From positions 268,144-332,143 of the forward strand of contig JAFEKR010000046.1 in assembly GCA_019022495.1 (NCBI GenBank): DNA of 64,000 nucleotides, written 5' to 3'. Positions 1 through 11,915 of this stretch are shown here, in pieces (the first letter of the stretch is position 1; each line of letters begins with the position of its first letter). Below the pieces are notes generated by a model that was given only the letters and a program-made list of their open reading frames with translations, did no database searches and was not told the DNA's origin. Source of the stretch: Epichloe hybrida (Eukaryota; Ascomycota; Sordariomycetes; Hypocreales; Clavicipitaceae). The translations under genes and the position numbers were made by a program.

Positions 1-233
1 GCCGCGCAGTGGATATCAATGGAGCCATGAATCTCGCGAATTTTTTTTTCTTTCCCATCGGCTTAGGTGTAAGGCAGAGCCGATAACAAGCAGACGATGA
101 ATAACAAAGCATGTCAATGGGGTTTCTTCCCCTCTCCTCGCCTTCTCCATCTGTTTACAGTCTCGTACTTCCTTTCTGCTATTCTCCTCTCTTTACAAGT
201 AAATTTTACTTGGAAAAGACCAACTTCTACATC

Positions 234-1728
234 ATGGCAACGACGGAAAAGTCAGACTTGACGCCTCCACCACTCGGATCATTCGTTTCGGATACGGGTG
301 ACGAATCTGGCCTCGGGTCTCGGGTCACCCTGTCCGAGGATGAAGCGCAATTCGATACCTGGCGAGGATGGATCGTTGTCACGGCGGCATCGTGCTCTTT
401 TTTCATGTACATGGGTGTGATTTACTCGTGGGGAATCTTGCAGGCGAAAATGGCTGACACGAGAGGCTACTCACTTACAACGCTGACATTTGTGGGATCA
501 CTGGCCACGTCATTTATGGTTTCGCTATGCATACTGGTGGGCAAGATGGTCAGGAAGCATGGATACAGGAACGTGGCTCTCGTGGGAGCCGTGTTTTTGG
601 GGTTGGGCGAGTTCTTGTCGAGCTGGGTCGTGGGGCACCCATGGGCCTTGTTCATCACACACGGTATCCTGTTCGGTGTGGGAGGTGGACTGACCACTCT
701 GGTATGACGCATGCATCTTCAATTGCGCGGCCTACTCCCTGTAATATGCTGACGCGCTTCAAGCCTTGTACGACAGCGCCATTGCAATGGTTCCGAAGGT
801 ATCGCGGTATTGCGACGGGAATAGTCTTTGGCGGCGGGAGTCTGGGTGCCGCCGTCATGGGCGTGGCTGCGAATGAGTGGGTTGACAAGGTTGGCGTTGA
901 ATGGACGTTTCGAATCCTGGGCTTCATGTTGTGGGCAGTCTGTCTCCCAGCTGCGTATTGTATAAAGCAGCCTCTGCTCTCCAAGTCCTCGGTCCCGCAA
1001 CTGCAATGGTATAGTGTCCCCTCGGTCCGATGCCGCTGACCCCAATCATTCACTAACAACACTCAGGTACCGTTGGCGAGAACCCAAATTCATCGTGCTC
1101 GTCCTCGGTGGCGCAATTGCCTGCTTTCCGATATTTGTGCCGCCATACTTTATTCCCGTTTTTGCGCGATCCGTAAGCAGCTCTGGATCAACAGCCATCG
1201 TCGCCTTGACAATCTGGAACGTCGCCTCAACCTTTGGGCGCGTATTTGCCGGCTACTCCGCCGACTCATTTTTGGGCCCAATGAATAGCATCGTCGTCTC
1301 GCTTTTTCTTTGCGGGGTGAGTGGCCTTTGTATTTGGCCCTTTGTCGACAGTCTGGGACTGCTCATCTTCTTTGCCATCGTCAACGGAGTTGGCTGCGGC
1401 TCGTTCTTTAGCTTGTTTCCCCTAGCTGTGGGCACCTCCTTTGGTGCGCCAAACACCATGGGCATCTTGCCGGTTTTGTGGCAGGCGTGGGTCTTTGGCT
1501 ATTTCTTGGTGAGCTTGTTCGTATCAACCCTCAGCATTGCATCCTTGTTCTAACGTTGAATAGGGCACTCCGATTGCAGCCCGACTATACTCCTTGTCCG
1601 GCACTGGGTCTGACGTTGCGTCATATCGGCCAGCTGCGTACTACGCTGGGGCAGCATCTTTTGTCGGCATGTTTTTCATGCTCACTCTTCGATTCATGAA
1701 TAACCGGACTATACTGACACGAGCATAA
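234..1728 (+). CDS. MFS transporter, monocarboxylate (MCT/MCH)-like
   Basis: A plasma-membrane major facilitator of the fungal monocarboxylate-transporter-like group. Substrate cannot be read from sequence. Exons are 234-701, 764-1008, 1067-1508 and 1564-1728, giving 439 aa. Introns are GT-AG and the third has a CTAAC branch site. A charged cytosolic N-tail of about 40 residues ending FDTWRGW precedes a run of hydrophobic segments; the RYRGIATG and FGRVFAGYSAD stretches are typical of the first-half and second-half cytoplasmic loops of this family. I chose the ATG at 234 because it opens the usual MCT N-tail; an in-frame ATG at 111 would add 41 residues with no family resemblance. It converges on a Zn2Cys6 gene, with 148 bp between the stops. 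Family call is firm, substrate unknown. Confidence 0.85.
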
Positions 1729-1876
1729 TGGGAGAACCCATGAGGGATTTGACCGACACATATCTGATTTGCATTCATTAGTGGAAGGTGCATGCCCGCA
1801 TTGCGTCATGACTAGCATTGCCAAGGCGTTCTGGGAGATAATGTTTATAAAAGACTTGAAACAACTACTCACTATA

Positions 1877-4159
1877 TCATGGTACCATTGGCAGAGGACT
1901 CCCGGCTGCCTGTAAATCTACTTGTTCAATAGCAGGCCACCACTGAGACCATGCCCCCTGTTCATCTAGGTTGTTGCTCACTTCGGCAAACAACTGGTTC
2001 AATAATGTGTTGGCATCAAGCTCATGTTCCGGGACTGATCTCACCGAATTTGGTGATGTCCTTGTCCCTGATTGTCTTTCTGCTCCTTGAATCTCTCGGC
2101 TATGTTCGTCTGATCGATCCACAATGCGAAACTCATGAACGGACTGATGAAGTGTGTCAAAGTCGGCTCTACTTTTGCCTTGGAATCGATTGCGGTCTTC
2201 TGTAGCTCGTTCGTAAAGGAAAGAGGCGTGTCGAATTGTCTTGATCTGTCCGGTCAAATAAGCGAATAAGTAGTGCAAAATGAAATCCATGAATTTTGTA
2301 AGTCCTCCTTACCCAGCCGTCGGCAATCGTCCAGACATGTCGAAATTCGTCCAAGTAGTCCAAGCACAATTTCAAACATTCTTCGGCTCGGGGACTCCGA
2401 TCAAGATTCATTCGGGGATACTTGGACACGTAGAGATTGAGGTACCCGGCCGAAAAGGCGCAAAAGCCGGCAAATGGAGTCATCAGGTGGACGCCGCACT
2501 CGGATGCTTCGTGTAAAATTGTTGCAATGCGTTCGGCGGCGCCAAAGAGCTGCCGTGCACTTTCATGCCACCATCCATCAGGGGCGGGCGCTTGTAGCAT
2601 CGGTTGATCTACAGGACCTCGAGGCTCGGATTCGAGAGTTGGTAGAAAGGGGAAGTACTCGCGGTGGAGCATAAGAGTGCTGCTGTGGTATGAGTGCATT
2701 ATTCGGCCCATACGATAGTTCTCGGTTGCGACTCACCTCACATAGTACAGAAGATTAAGATATACAAACGTTTCGCCGAAACCAAGCGTCATATGAACAG
2801 CAACTGAATTACTGGGATAGCGTAGCTTCCTGTGCTGACCTGCCCTCCATGCTTCCAACTGGCTTCGAGATTGAAACCATGGTGAGCCGGGAACCCAAGG
2901 GCAGTTGTGCGGCGCACACATACCCGGTGCGCGTCGTCCATCATTGAAAATGAACGTCATAACCTGTGCCCAAATGTCGAAACCGCCAACCAATATCTCA
3001 AAGCTCTGGGTTACATCTAGTGTCCCAGTCGACTGGCCAGCGAGTGAGCGGTCTGCACCAACAGCTTGCGGTGGTGCATCCGGCCCAAAGGCAAACTCGA
3101 CGGCACTTAGAGGCCTGGCGATCTTCAGCTTTTCCATCTCTGACATGGGAAGCATGGGAGGATTGTACGTGCCGGAGTTGACCATACAGTCCATGACGAA
3201 GCAGGCCCAGTATGTCCTTGTCTCGATGGCAAGGGAGACGGCATCATGTTGCCGATTTGACGTTATGTCAAGTGGATAGGGGGCCACTCGAGAGCTGTGA
3301 AGCGCTTGCATGATGCGCACCGCGATGCCTTGAGGCTTGTTGATGAGCAAAACAAGGCTGTGCCGTGAGGGGTTAATGAACTTACCACAGTACATCCAAG
3401 CCTTGTGAAAATCTCTCGTGCCCCATTCATGAAGGGTAATAATGAGCAGTGCCTGGACAACCTGGAGTTTCGGCGGCTGCAGAATGTACTCGCCCAACAT
3501 GTCCTCGGCATACAGGGCATAATGGTCCCTAGATAAAAGCTGGTCGGCCCAAGATGCACTTTGCACCGACAGCTGAGCCTTTGTCACTGCCAAGACAGCC
3601 CCGAGCAAGGTTCTGCTTTCTGGGGATCGCTCGGTCTGGAACTCTTGTATAAAAGTAGGAAGGTGGATGATTGCTAATTCGGGAAAGGCGTTGATGAAGA
3701 CATTGACAGCTTTCAGTATCACTCCGTTGGCCAGACTCATGATGTGGACGTCAACAGACGGCGTTGAGTAATTTGCAGGCGGTGGCTGCTGCGGTTTTGC
3801 CGCCACACGATGGCGAGTTGGTGGTGATTCGCTTTGACTGTGTGGCCGACAAGGTGACGCTGTCTGGGTGGCAGGTGTTGCCGTCGATGTAGTAGTATCT
3901 TGATAGGGTGATGCATTTGCATCAACGATTTCACCACGACGTGCACGACTTCGTCGAGGTTTTGACATTGGGCGGCTTAAGACGCAGTGTGAGATGCCGG
4001 ACTTGCGACATCTCTGACATGGAGCGGTCCCAGAATGAAAACATTTTAGTTTGGATTTTCTTAAGGCTATTGTATCAATCAACGCTGTCCATAAATGAAC
4101 CCTTGTGAAGAAAAGAGTTCGACTTGCCTGCACGCATCGCACGATATACTCGAACGCAT
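1877..4159 (-). CDS. Zn2Cys6 fungal-specific transcription factor
   Basis: A nuclear DNA-binding regulator of 678 aa. Exons on the minus strand are 4159-4128, 4059-3386, 3328-2737, 2682-2313 and 2245-1877. The N-terminal binuclear zinc cluster has cysteines at residues 7, 10, 17, 25, 28 and 36 (CX2CX6CX7CX2CX7C). The first two cysteines come from exon 1 and the rest from exon 2, so the cluster exists only after splicing. Intron 1 (4127-4060) starts AG|GCAAGT and is a GC-AG intron. Intron 2 (3385-3329) is a multiple of three and stop-free, so it is easily missed. The middle of the protein resembles the Fungal_trans (PF04082) region, including the YWACF and LHREYFPF stretches. Target genes are unknown. 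Its 3' neighbour is a transporter in convergent orientation, so co-regulation is possible but not shown. Confidence 0.87.
4060..4127 (-). other. GC-AG intron splitting the zinc cluster
   Basis: The 68 bp intron has donor AG|GCAAGT, the usual context of functional GC donors, and acceptor CTTAAG|A. Splicing here joins CDACR to KSKLKC in frame and restores a canonical Zn2Cys6 motif. No GT donor nearby does this. Confidence 0.75.
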
Positions 4160-4859
4160 GATTTGGCTGTCATCGGATCTGAAGCGACGCTGGTGGTTGC
4201 ACAGCAGGGGGGCCGGATAAAAGGAATTCGGAAATGATGCGAAGAGGAAAGCCGAGACGCACGCGTTGATGAGTCAGTACTTCCGCTCTAGTCCGTACGG
4301 ATTACGAATTGCTCCGTGCGGAGTACATGCATGTACAACTCGTGCCACGCCCCACCCTAAGTGGAGTAGCGCCTGGCGTCTGGCCCACCCGCATCAGGGA
4401 CTCGACAGCAAGGACTGGGTGACTGGAGCAAGTGCATTGTTGTATGCATAAACTGTGGGCTGCTTGTCCCATTTCCCCACACTCACTCATCAGCATTCAG
4501 CAGCCAACAAGCAATGAGATGCTGGGCCAGATGGCGGGCACTCTCAACAACTTTGGATGCGCCGGTTGATAACCTCCGCAACACCACCCACCCACCCGTT
4601 ACATTCCGCCTGCCATCTCTCCCACGCACTCTGTTCGCCCTCTCTGTGTTCTCTGCGTTCTCTGCGTTTTCTGTGTTCTCACCTCCGTCTATGTGTACTC
4701 CGTATTTCTTCCACAAAGACGACCTGCGACCAGTCTTCTTTTTCTGCCGATTCACCACCAATCTCCACCAATCTGGTCCACCCGCCCGAAGTTGCCTTCA
4801 ACCATAGACCAAGTGGTCTAGCTCATTTTTCGCGAGTACACGACACACGATAAAGTAGA
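4160..4859. promoter_or_regulatory. Divergent intergenic region, Zn2Cys6 gene / adenylate kinase
   Basis: About 700 bp lies between two divergent starts and must hold both promoters. Pyrimidine-rich tracts with short repeats of TTCTCTGCG/TTCTCTGTG lie at about 4630-4690. I see no RNA gene or conserved reading frame. Confidence 0.4.
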
Positions 4860-5778
4860 ATGCAACTGAGAAGAGCCGCCAGAGTCATTCTTGTAGGTGC
4901 TCCTGGCGTCGGCAAGGGCACGCAGAGCGAGCGCCTACTCCAGCGGTTCCCCCAACTAGCCTCCATCAGCACCGGCGACTTGCTTCGCAGCAATGTCAAG
5001 AACAGGACGCCTCTCGGTACGAAATGCGAAATCTCCCCCCTCCTTCTTCCTCTCCCAACACATGATCAAGATCCTTCCCACTCTCTTGCACCGTTCCTCG
5101 ACTAACACTGAATCTTGTTCCCTCGCAGGCATCAAAGCCGAGAGCACAATGAAAGCAGGCGGCCTCGTCGCCGATGATCTGATGCTACGGCTCATCTCCA
5201 GCGAACTTCGCCATCGCGGCTGGCTTCAGAGCCACGGGCCGCCAGACGTCATGACGCTCTCGTCCGAGGCCGTCTCTGCCGCGGAGATGCGCACCAGCCC
5301 CAACGACATGTCCTTTGCCGCCTTCACCGCCGGACGATGCTTGTCCTCCGCCCAACCGTCCGAGGACCCAACAGCTTCCTTCATCCTCGACGGCTACCCC
5401 CGCAGCGCAGCCCAGGCCAAAACCCTGGACGGCATCATCCCCATCAACCTGGCCGTGTCTCTCAAGACCCCCTTCTCCGTGCTCCTCGATCGCATCGCCG
5501 GACGATGGGTCCACGAGCCCTCCGGCCGCGTCTACAACACCACCTTCAATGCGCCAAAAGTTTCCGGCCGCGACGACATCACCGGCGAGCCGCTTGTCCA
5601 ACGAGTCGACGACACAGACGACGTCTACCGCGCACGGTTCCAAAAGTTCCAGGAAGCCAGCGAGCCCCTCCTAGAGCATTATGCCAAAAAGGGCGTCCTT
5701 CTTGAAGTCGAAGGCATGAGCAGCGATGAAATCAGCCCCAAGTTATACTCTGAATTTGAGCGGCGCTTCGTCATGTGA
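4860..5778 (+). CDS. ADK2: Adenylate kinase, mitochondrial GTP:AMP phosphotransferase type
   Basis: Nucleoside monophosphate kinase of the mitochondrial matrix that phosphorylates AMP. Exons are 4860-5016 and 5129-5778 (268 aa); the 112 bp intron has a CTAAC branch site near 5100. The P-loop GAPGVGKGT is at residues 13-21, the NMP-binding STGDLLR at 37-43, and DGYPR follows in the core. The LID carries HEPSGRVYN and lacks zinc cysteines, as in eukaryotic AK2/AK3. Between the GW of the NMP domain and DGYPR there is a long insert (about 40 residues, rich in S, A and P), which explains the length above the usual 220-240 aa. The few N-terminal residues before the P-loop are basic, in keeping with an uncleaved mitochondrial signal. 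AK3-type specificity is inferred from family resemblance. Confidence 0.88.
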
Positions 5779-6840
5779 GAACGAAGCCCTTTCAGACCAG
5801 CCATTGCACACTTGTTTCTGAATCATCAATGTGGAAACTAGCGGAATACCATGTCACAACCCCCCCCCCCGCCTTCTTTTTTTATCATCATTTTTGGTGA
5901 CTTTCGGAGTTCGGAATCAGCCATGTTGAACACTCGACCTTTACCCCATTATCTTCTTGTCTATACTATAAGGAAACCACACGTCATTTTGGGTACGGAC
6001 TTTCTTTGTCTAGTGTTGTCTATTTGTTTTCCAAAGTTGGTCCTCGGGAAGCATTTCCGCTTCAGCCTAATGACTTGCAAGAGCTGCAGTCTAGGGGGAT
6101 AGGGGGAACGGATGTTATCCTCGAAACAGGAGCATTGATGGGATTTTTCTTTTTTGATCGACCATGTCGTGTATGCACTCGAGAAGAAAATTACACACAG
6201 GCCCTCGTGTCTCAAATGAATGCTCATATCGTGGCGACGCATGTGCCTATTTTCACATGACGATGTGAAACTCGGCCTTGGCTCCACTGATATGCAAGCG
6301 CGGGGAGACCCGGGGACTAGAATCTCGATTTCGCTGCGTCAACTCGCATGGCATTCAATCCAACGAGATTCGGTACGTCACTACTTGCAAGGTGATGCAT
6401 TTGATTGTTGAAGGTGATATGCTTGTACTGTTATTCGCACCGTTAAGTGCTCTTGCAGTATCGAGACATTGGCATAGGCTATCAATGAAAGAGTGCATGC
6501 CATGTAGGCTATTCAGTAGAGAGGTACCTAAATGTTACTGGCTGCTACATCCGGGCCTGTACATTACGTGGTCCCCAAGAAAATCAGATATAATCGCGAG
6601 AAAAAGAAGATATTCCCAGAAGAGCTCGCCCTTTCTTGTTCCCCTCCTTCAGAAATGTTCGTACAGATAGTCGTATCGTAGAATGCTGCATGTGCGCACG
6701 CGTACATGGGGCATTCTGCAACTTGTAAAAAGTGTGGGACAAAGAAAAGTTTAGTACATTGAATTGACCATGAGACGGCTCGCAGCCAGATTTAGATCGA
6801 ACAGGTTCAGGTGTTGCAATCGTGCTAACCTTGCAACACT
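5779..6840. other. Convergent intergenic region, no gene seen
   Basis: About 1.06 kb between the 3' ends of the adenylate kinase and the ERD2-like gene. It holds a C-run near 5861-5870 and otherwise only 3' UTR-like, moderately AT-rich sequence. The open frames here are short and resemble nothing I know. Confidence 0.5.
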
Positions 6841-8095
6841 TTAATTCCTCCACTCATCAACGCTTCGCATTCCTTTGGGAACGCCGTCGCCCTTTGGAGA
6901 CTTTGATGAAGACGATGCCGTAGGGGTGCCCTCGTCGTCGTCATCATCGTCGTCGAGCGCCTTGGCTAGTTCGTCCGGATCTTGCATCCTGGCATCAGGG
7001 TCGACTCCTTCCTCCAGACCATCATCATCGCGATGTCTGCCCTCTTCAAAAACATCTTCGTCAGCGCTGACAGAGATACCCCGGGCACCCCAGCCGGGTC
7101 GCGCTGGCCGTCGAGTGTCATTGCCATGGTCACCTAGAGCTGGAGCGCTTTCTTCGTCGTCAGTCGGTTCGAATTTCTTGCCGAATATGCGACGTAGAAG
7201 CCAGCCACGGCGCATGTCATCGGCGTCAATAATACCACCGCCGCGGAGCTTGACACGTTGTCGCGTGTAATATACCCAAGCGAAGTCGGCGTAGAGCGCA
7301 GTCTGGATGCATCCGAATATGACGGCAACAGCATCCGGCGGTCTCCCGTTGACGTCGAGTTCTCGGACGAACCAGTTGAGGATGTACAGCGCTCGGTAGG
7401 ATCCCAGTGCAAGGAGGTAAAATGAGTTGATGACGGTCGGAACAGTGGTTTGTCGGAGGAGTAAAAGCTGAGGGAGAATACAGCCTGCTTCGAGAATCTC
7501 TGAAAACACCCACATCCACTATTGCGAATCATGTTAGTATGGCTCAGTCCTGTACTGATAATCCCCCATTTTTTGAGTCCTACGAACCGTTCGAAAAGCC
7601 CAGTGTTTCTCGAAAATCATCATCATGAAAGGTGACAAGACCGCGGCAGCGGCCAAAACGCCTGCACCCATCTTCCACGACAACTCACGTTCCCGTGAGC
7701 GGGGAAACAGCCACTGCATCACACCAATAGTGTAGAACGAGGAGAAGATGTACACAATCTTGAACAGCAAGTTCCATATTATCTTTTCGTGAAAAATGTC
7801 GAGATATCGTGTGCAAAAGACAAGAGCGTACAGCCCTTGCGTGATCAGAGATACACCCTCGGCGCTGCGATTTCGGTGGATGGCCAAGATGAGAATACCC
7901 TTGGACGCGAGATGGGATAAGTCTCCCAGGATGCGAAAGATCTAGGGGAGACATGTTAGCATACAAGGCCAGTTCTTCACACGAATATTTTCTGAGTTCT
8001 TGCATGCCCGTCGATCGGATAGACGGGGCAGGATGGGTGATGCCGCAGGGTGCTGTTGTGGCAAAGGTGGCCCAACTTACGTTCCACGCCACCAT
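6841..8095 (-). CDS. ERD2-like ER lumen protein-retaining receptor with acidic C-terminal tail
   Basis: A seven-membrane-segment receptor family that returns HDEL/KDEL proteins from Golgi to ER. Exons are 8095-8081 (only five codons, MVAWN), 7941-7588 and 7518-6841, giving 348 aa. The spliced N-terminus reads NIFRILGDLSHL, which matches ERD2 closely, followed by FALVF-type LYALVFCTRYLDIF. The second half contains YLLALGSYRALYILNW. The receptor body ends near residue 210. A hydrophilic tail of about 130 residues follows, with runs of Asp and Ser, where canonical ERD2 stops after a short lysine-containing tail. It may be a long-tail paralogue rather than the main HDEL receptor. The tiny first exon makes the 5' end easy to misannotate. 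Confidence 0.85.
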
Positions 8096-8625
8096 GACTG
8101 TAGCTTCGAGCGACTAGGGCTCGGCGACTCGTAGCTGTCCAGCAGGAGAGGAGAAAAGCACAAGATAGAAAAGTACGGCGTATGCTAGAGTTGGCGAAGA
8201 GGCTGAAGGCGCGATGGGAGAGGCTGGACGGATTGGCGATGACTTGCTAAGTCGCAAGTGTTTCGAGGTGGCTCAGAGAGGACTGACGAGACAGGACGGA
8301 AGCTTGCGTCATTTGATTGGACGAAGCTTGGCTGACGGGCACCAACCCATCCTGCTACGAGTGACGGGTAACAGTGTAGCTGATTCTGATTTGTACAGCT
8401 TCGGGCTATGTGGGGCTTCGATAAATGAAAAGTGCCCCGCGACGTCACTGTGGCTCGCTCCGACGCGTCTCACCCGCGTTCAGAGTCGGTCAATCAAACA
8501 CCATCAAACCTGATCAAACGTAAATCACCACCACGCAACAAACATCACCAGCTGCATTTTTAACTGGGATGCATCGTAGCACCATGAGTACCACACCCGA
8601 CGACTCAAGATAAACCTCCCACACA
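8096..8625. promoter_or_regulatory. Bidirectional promoter region, ERD2-like / CENP-U-like
   Basis: 530 bp separates the two divergent start codons. No conserved frame or RNA gene is visible. Confidence 0.4.
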
Positions 8626-10587
8626 ATGGCCACAGGTAAGCCCTTCCTATTCTCACGCTGGCTTACAATTTGGCCCTCCTGCTGATCTTCGGTCATAGGC
8701 AGGGAAGGTCGCGAGGACCGTCTTAATCAACGACTCCGAGGCGCGCAGTATGTATATCGGAAAAAATCACACGTAGAGGCTGGTAAAACCTGACATAGTT
8801 TAGGCGCGTCAATGTTGGCGACGACATCTCCTTCAGTTTCGACCTCGCTAGCGTGCCTCCTGCTCAAAACTCCAGTTCTCCCGCCGTAACTGCGCAATCA
8901 GGCCGACAATCTGGTGGCGCAGGGGAATCGCCGGCAGGGCCGGTTGAAACATCATTGCAACCTCTCAGTCCAAATATTAGCGTCGGGGACGTACGCCCAT
9001 CAGAGCCCCCACGGGCTGAGAACCAGTTCGCCAGACAGCTCAGTTCGAGTATCGCCAGCTTGAGCGCGGAGCCCACACCGAACGATCCGGGACCAGACGA
9101 ACCAGACGAACTAGAGGCTCTACGTCCCCCATCCAGCGTGCCATACTCCGCAAAGCAACGCATTCCCACGACAATAACTGAGGAAGTCGCCGAGAGTCCG
9201 GCAAAGAAACCTGGAAGCGGACAGCGACGACCCATCTCCGCCACCAAGATAATCCAACCTCTCCCGCCCAGGCTCTCGGTATCCTCTAGCTCGACACCCG
9301 AGGCACGATCCTCATCCCCATCCACGCGAAGACCTCGCCCAAGCCAGGTATCTTCTCGACCAGCGCGACCTTCTACTCTTCCTCTACGCGACGGAGTGAC
9401 TCAAGTAGCAGCGCCCGCAAACAGGACAAACCCACCACAAAGACGACCGTCTTCCCTAGAAGAAGTAGAAGAAGTTGCCGAAGATTCAGAGCCTTCCGAC
9501 GAAGAAGCAGTAGAAGTCCCCGCCAGAGAAGCCGCCACAGTCATTGGCCAGAAACGGCCCCGACCCAGCATCACAGCATCACTCGACCTGGGCTCCGACG
9601 ACGACAGCGAGCAAGACAGCAACTCGCAAATATCATCTTACAAGCAGAGACGCAAGAGCCCCGCGACGCAAAGACAACCGGCTAAACGACCCAAACAGCA
9701 CAGTCAACAGCCCAGACCTACAAAGAAGCGCCACAGCTCGAGCAGCGAGCAAAACGACGATGCAGCCGTGGAAATCACCGTCCAGAGATTCGTCAACAAT
9801 TTTCAGCGCGACGAGGACGACGAGTTGCAGCAAGAGATTCCATTTGCAAACAGGGGAGGGGAGACAGTCGTGGATGTCTTCGCGCAAGTATGCGAGGAAG
9901 TCATCACTTCGGTGCTAGACCAGCTGCGGAAGGTTGCGGAGGCGACGGACGATGTGGACAGGAAGAAGGAGTGTAGGATTAAAATGAGGGCGGTCGAAGC
10001 GTATCGAGAGGAGCTCACCTCTCGATTGCTACAGCATGTGGGTGGAACTTTCACATGTCACCGTGGTCTGGTCTAGGTGAAGGCTGACTGACGGGACACA
10101 GGCAATCCACTTGAACCACTGGCATTCATTACGACGACGTCTACGACACGTGCAAAAGGAGAAGCTTGCTCTTCGAGATGAAATTATTCGCTTGAAAAGC
10201 GAGCGGGAGCAGGTGGCGTTGCGAATGGATGCGATTCGCATCAAGCATGAAGCTGATAGCAAGGAGTCCACAGTGAGTTACGAGGGCGTTGGGGTTTACG
10301 TGCATGGTTTGAGAACCACCCGTCTGTTCTAACTCGTTTGTGAATAGTCTCGTCTCAACGCCTCAGCTCTTATGCATGATATCGACCTGGCAGTTCAGCA
10401 GGGTAGAGAAGCGCCCGAGCTGTCCCAAGCCGCTGAAAGAAAGGCTGATTTGGGCAACCTCGATCTCGTCTTGGCACAGATATCAGACCAAGTTAGCTCA
10501 TTGAGCTCTACGGGCGGGCTCCTTCACCTGGTTCGAGACTTCAATGCGTTTCTGGAACGCGCAGCAAATGCCCTTGATTCAAGATGA
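8626..10587 (+). CDS. Inner kinetochore subunit, AME1/CENP-U-like
   Basis: A putative component of the COMA/CCAN inner kinetochore. Exons are 8626-8635, 8699-8747, 8804-10037, 10102-10272 and 10348-10587 (567 aa). The first exon encodes three codons plus one base, so the true start at 8626 is far from the long reading frame. Residues from about 35 to 320 are low-complexity (Pro, Ser, Arg) with basic patches of the AT-hook kind. The conserved C-terminal half starts near VEITVQRFVNNF, continues through a helical region with KMRAVEAYREEL, then a coiled coil with KEKLALRDEI and ALRMDAIRIKHE, and ends in another helical segment. This arrangement matches fungal CENP-U/Ame1 proteins as I know them. 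Kinetochore role is inferred from the family, not from local context. Confidence 0.72.
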
Positions 10588-10695
10588 ATGATGCCTTCCT
10601 TTTCTTGTTCTAACGATGTATGCCTTTGTTTGGCCGTCCATCCGCCAAGCCTCTTTCCTCTCTCTCTCCACACTCCTCACGTACAATCGTCTTTC

Positions 10696-11497
10696 CTATT
10701 GGATCTTGGCTTTGCTAAAGTCCATCTCGGGATGTTGATCCTGGAACTTCTTCAAAATATCCATCTTCTTCTGCTCGTCAGAAGAAGGCAGCCCTTTTTC
10801 CTTCTGTCTCTGGTCAAACATCATCTTCTCAACCATTCCTCTCGTCTCGCCGTCCAAATCAGAGAGTTTAGAGGAGTCGGGCTGTATCTTGGTGACGTCG
10901 ATCTTGGGGTCCGCGGTAATGACATGTGCCCACCACTCCATCTTATTAACCTTGTCGAGGTGGATCTCGACAGTCTTTGTGCCGTCGCTGTTGGTAGATA
11001 GTGTCCATGTAGAATCGTCGACGTGGACTGCGTGGGGGAGGTCGCCCTATTTTTTTTATCAAGGTCAGTCCAACCGCCTCTCTTCTGGGGCCTGTATGGG
11101 AATGGGGAAGTTTGATCCTTTTAGGACGCTTGATGGAGGAAACGTGTAGGAACGTGTGAGAATGGACCTGGGGCTTTGGGGTGTTTTGTGTGTCTTGATG
11201 TACCTTGATGACCGGGTCTTGACCCTTGATACCCGCAGACAAACTCTGCTTTTTGATGTCCACGGCGAGATCTCTTGACTTTATGTTTCCGGGCACGGTA
11301 AATGTGACGTCGAGCTCAGCAATGGTCTGCTGCCATTTGTAGGGGAGAGCATCTTGCTCGGCAGCCTCTTGAGCGCGAGCTGCCGCTTCCTCGGCGGGTG
11401 TGGGGTCTGGAAAGACGAGGCTGTTAGCTGCAGCTGCTGAAGAATCGCTGGGGTATACCTAGTGCGAAGATAGATAGATACCTTTGACGTCAGCCAT
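10696..11497 (-). CDS. nudC: NudC-family nuclear movement protein (CS domain)
   Basis: Dynein/dynactin-associated co-chaperone needed for nuclear migration. Exons are 11497-11482, 11406-11204 and 11046-10696 (189 aa); the start exon encodes only MADVK plus one base. After a short Ala/Glu-rich helix the CS domain runs from about residue 30 (YKWQQT) to about 120 (KMEWWAHV), with the family signatures [23 protein letters not shown] and STWTL. The C-terminus carries [20 protein letters not shown] and ends with DFSKAKIQ, which is characteristic of fungal NudC. The length matches fungal NudC (about 190-200 aa), shorter than the animal protein. It diverges from the Tfb3 gene. Confidence 0.95.
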
Positions 11498-11915
11498 GGG
11501 GCGCTATTGGAAGCTTTTGTTGTTGATGCTATTGAAACGGCAAGGCGATGTCGGAGGTGAGGTGGGATGTGTAAGAACCAACTCGCTTTATTAAATGAAG
11601 AAGCAAGCTGGAAGCTGTGATGGATAGAATGGAGGATGGAGGGGCAATTTCTTGATTCTTGGCCCGTTCTGGTGCCCAAGGCTGCAAATCCCGGGTGGTG
11701 GGCACTCCGTAATACCACTGGAAGCTTCCCTCGACATCTCACGCAAACTCCCATCAGCCTCGAGCCTCCCACGCACTTTCCATCCCGTCCACAACCCGCT
11801 TTTTTTTTTTTCCTTCCACACGCGGCGGCTCCCTCGGTGCGTTGTCCAGCGCGGCACTCGATTGCCTCGCGCAGGCGGTCCTTTTACAACCCTGCAATAA
11901 CAAAACAAAAAAAAC
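11498..11915. promoter_or_regulatory. Bidirectional promoter region, nudC / TFB3
   Basis: 418 bp between divergent starts, with a T-run at about 11800-11810. No other feature is seen. Confidence 0.4.
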
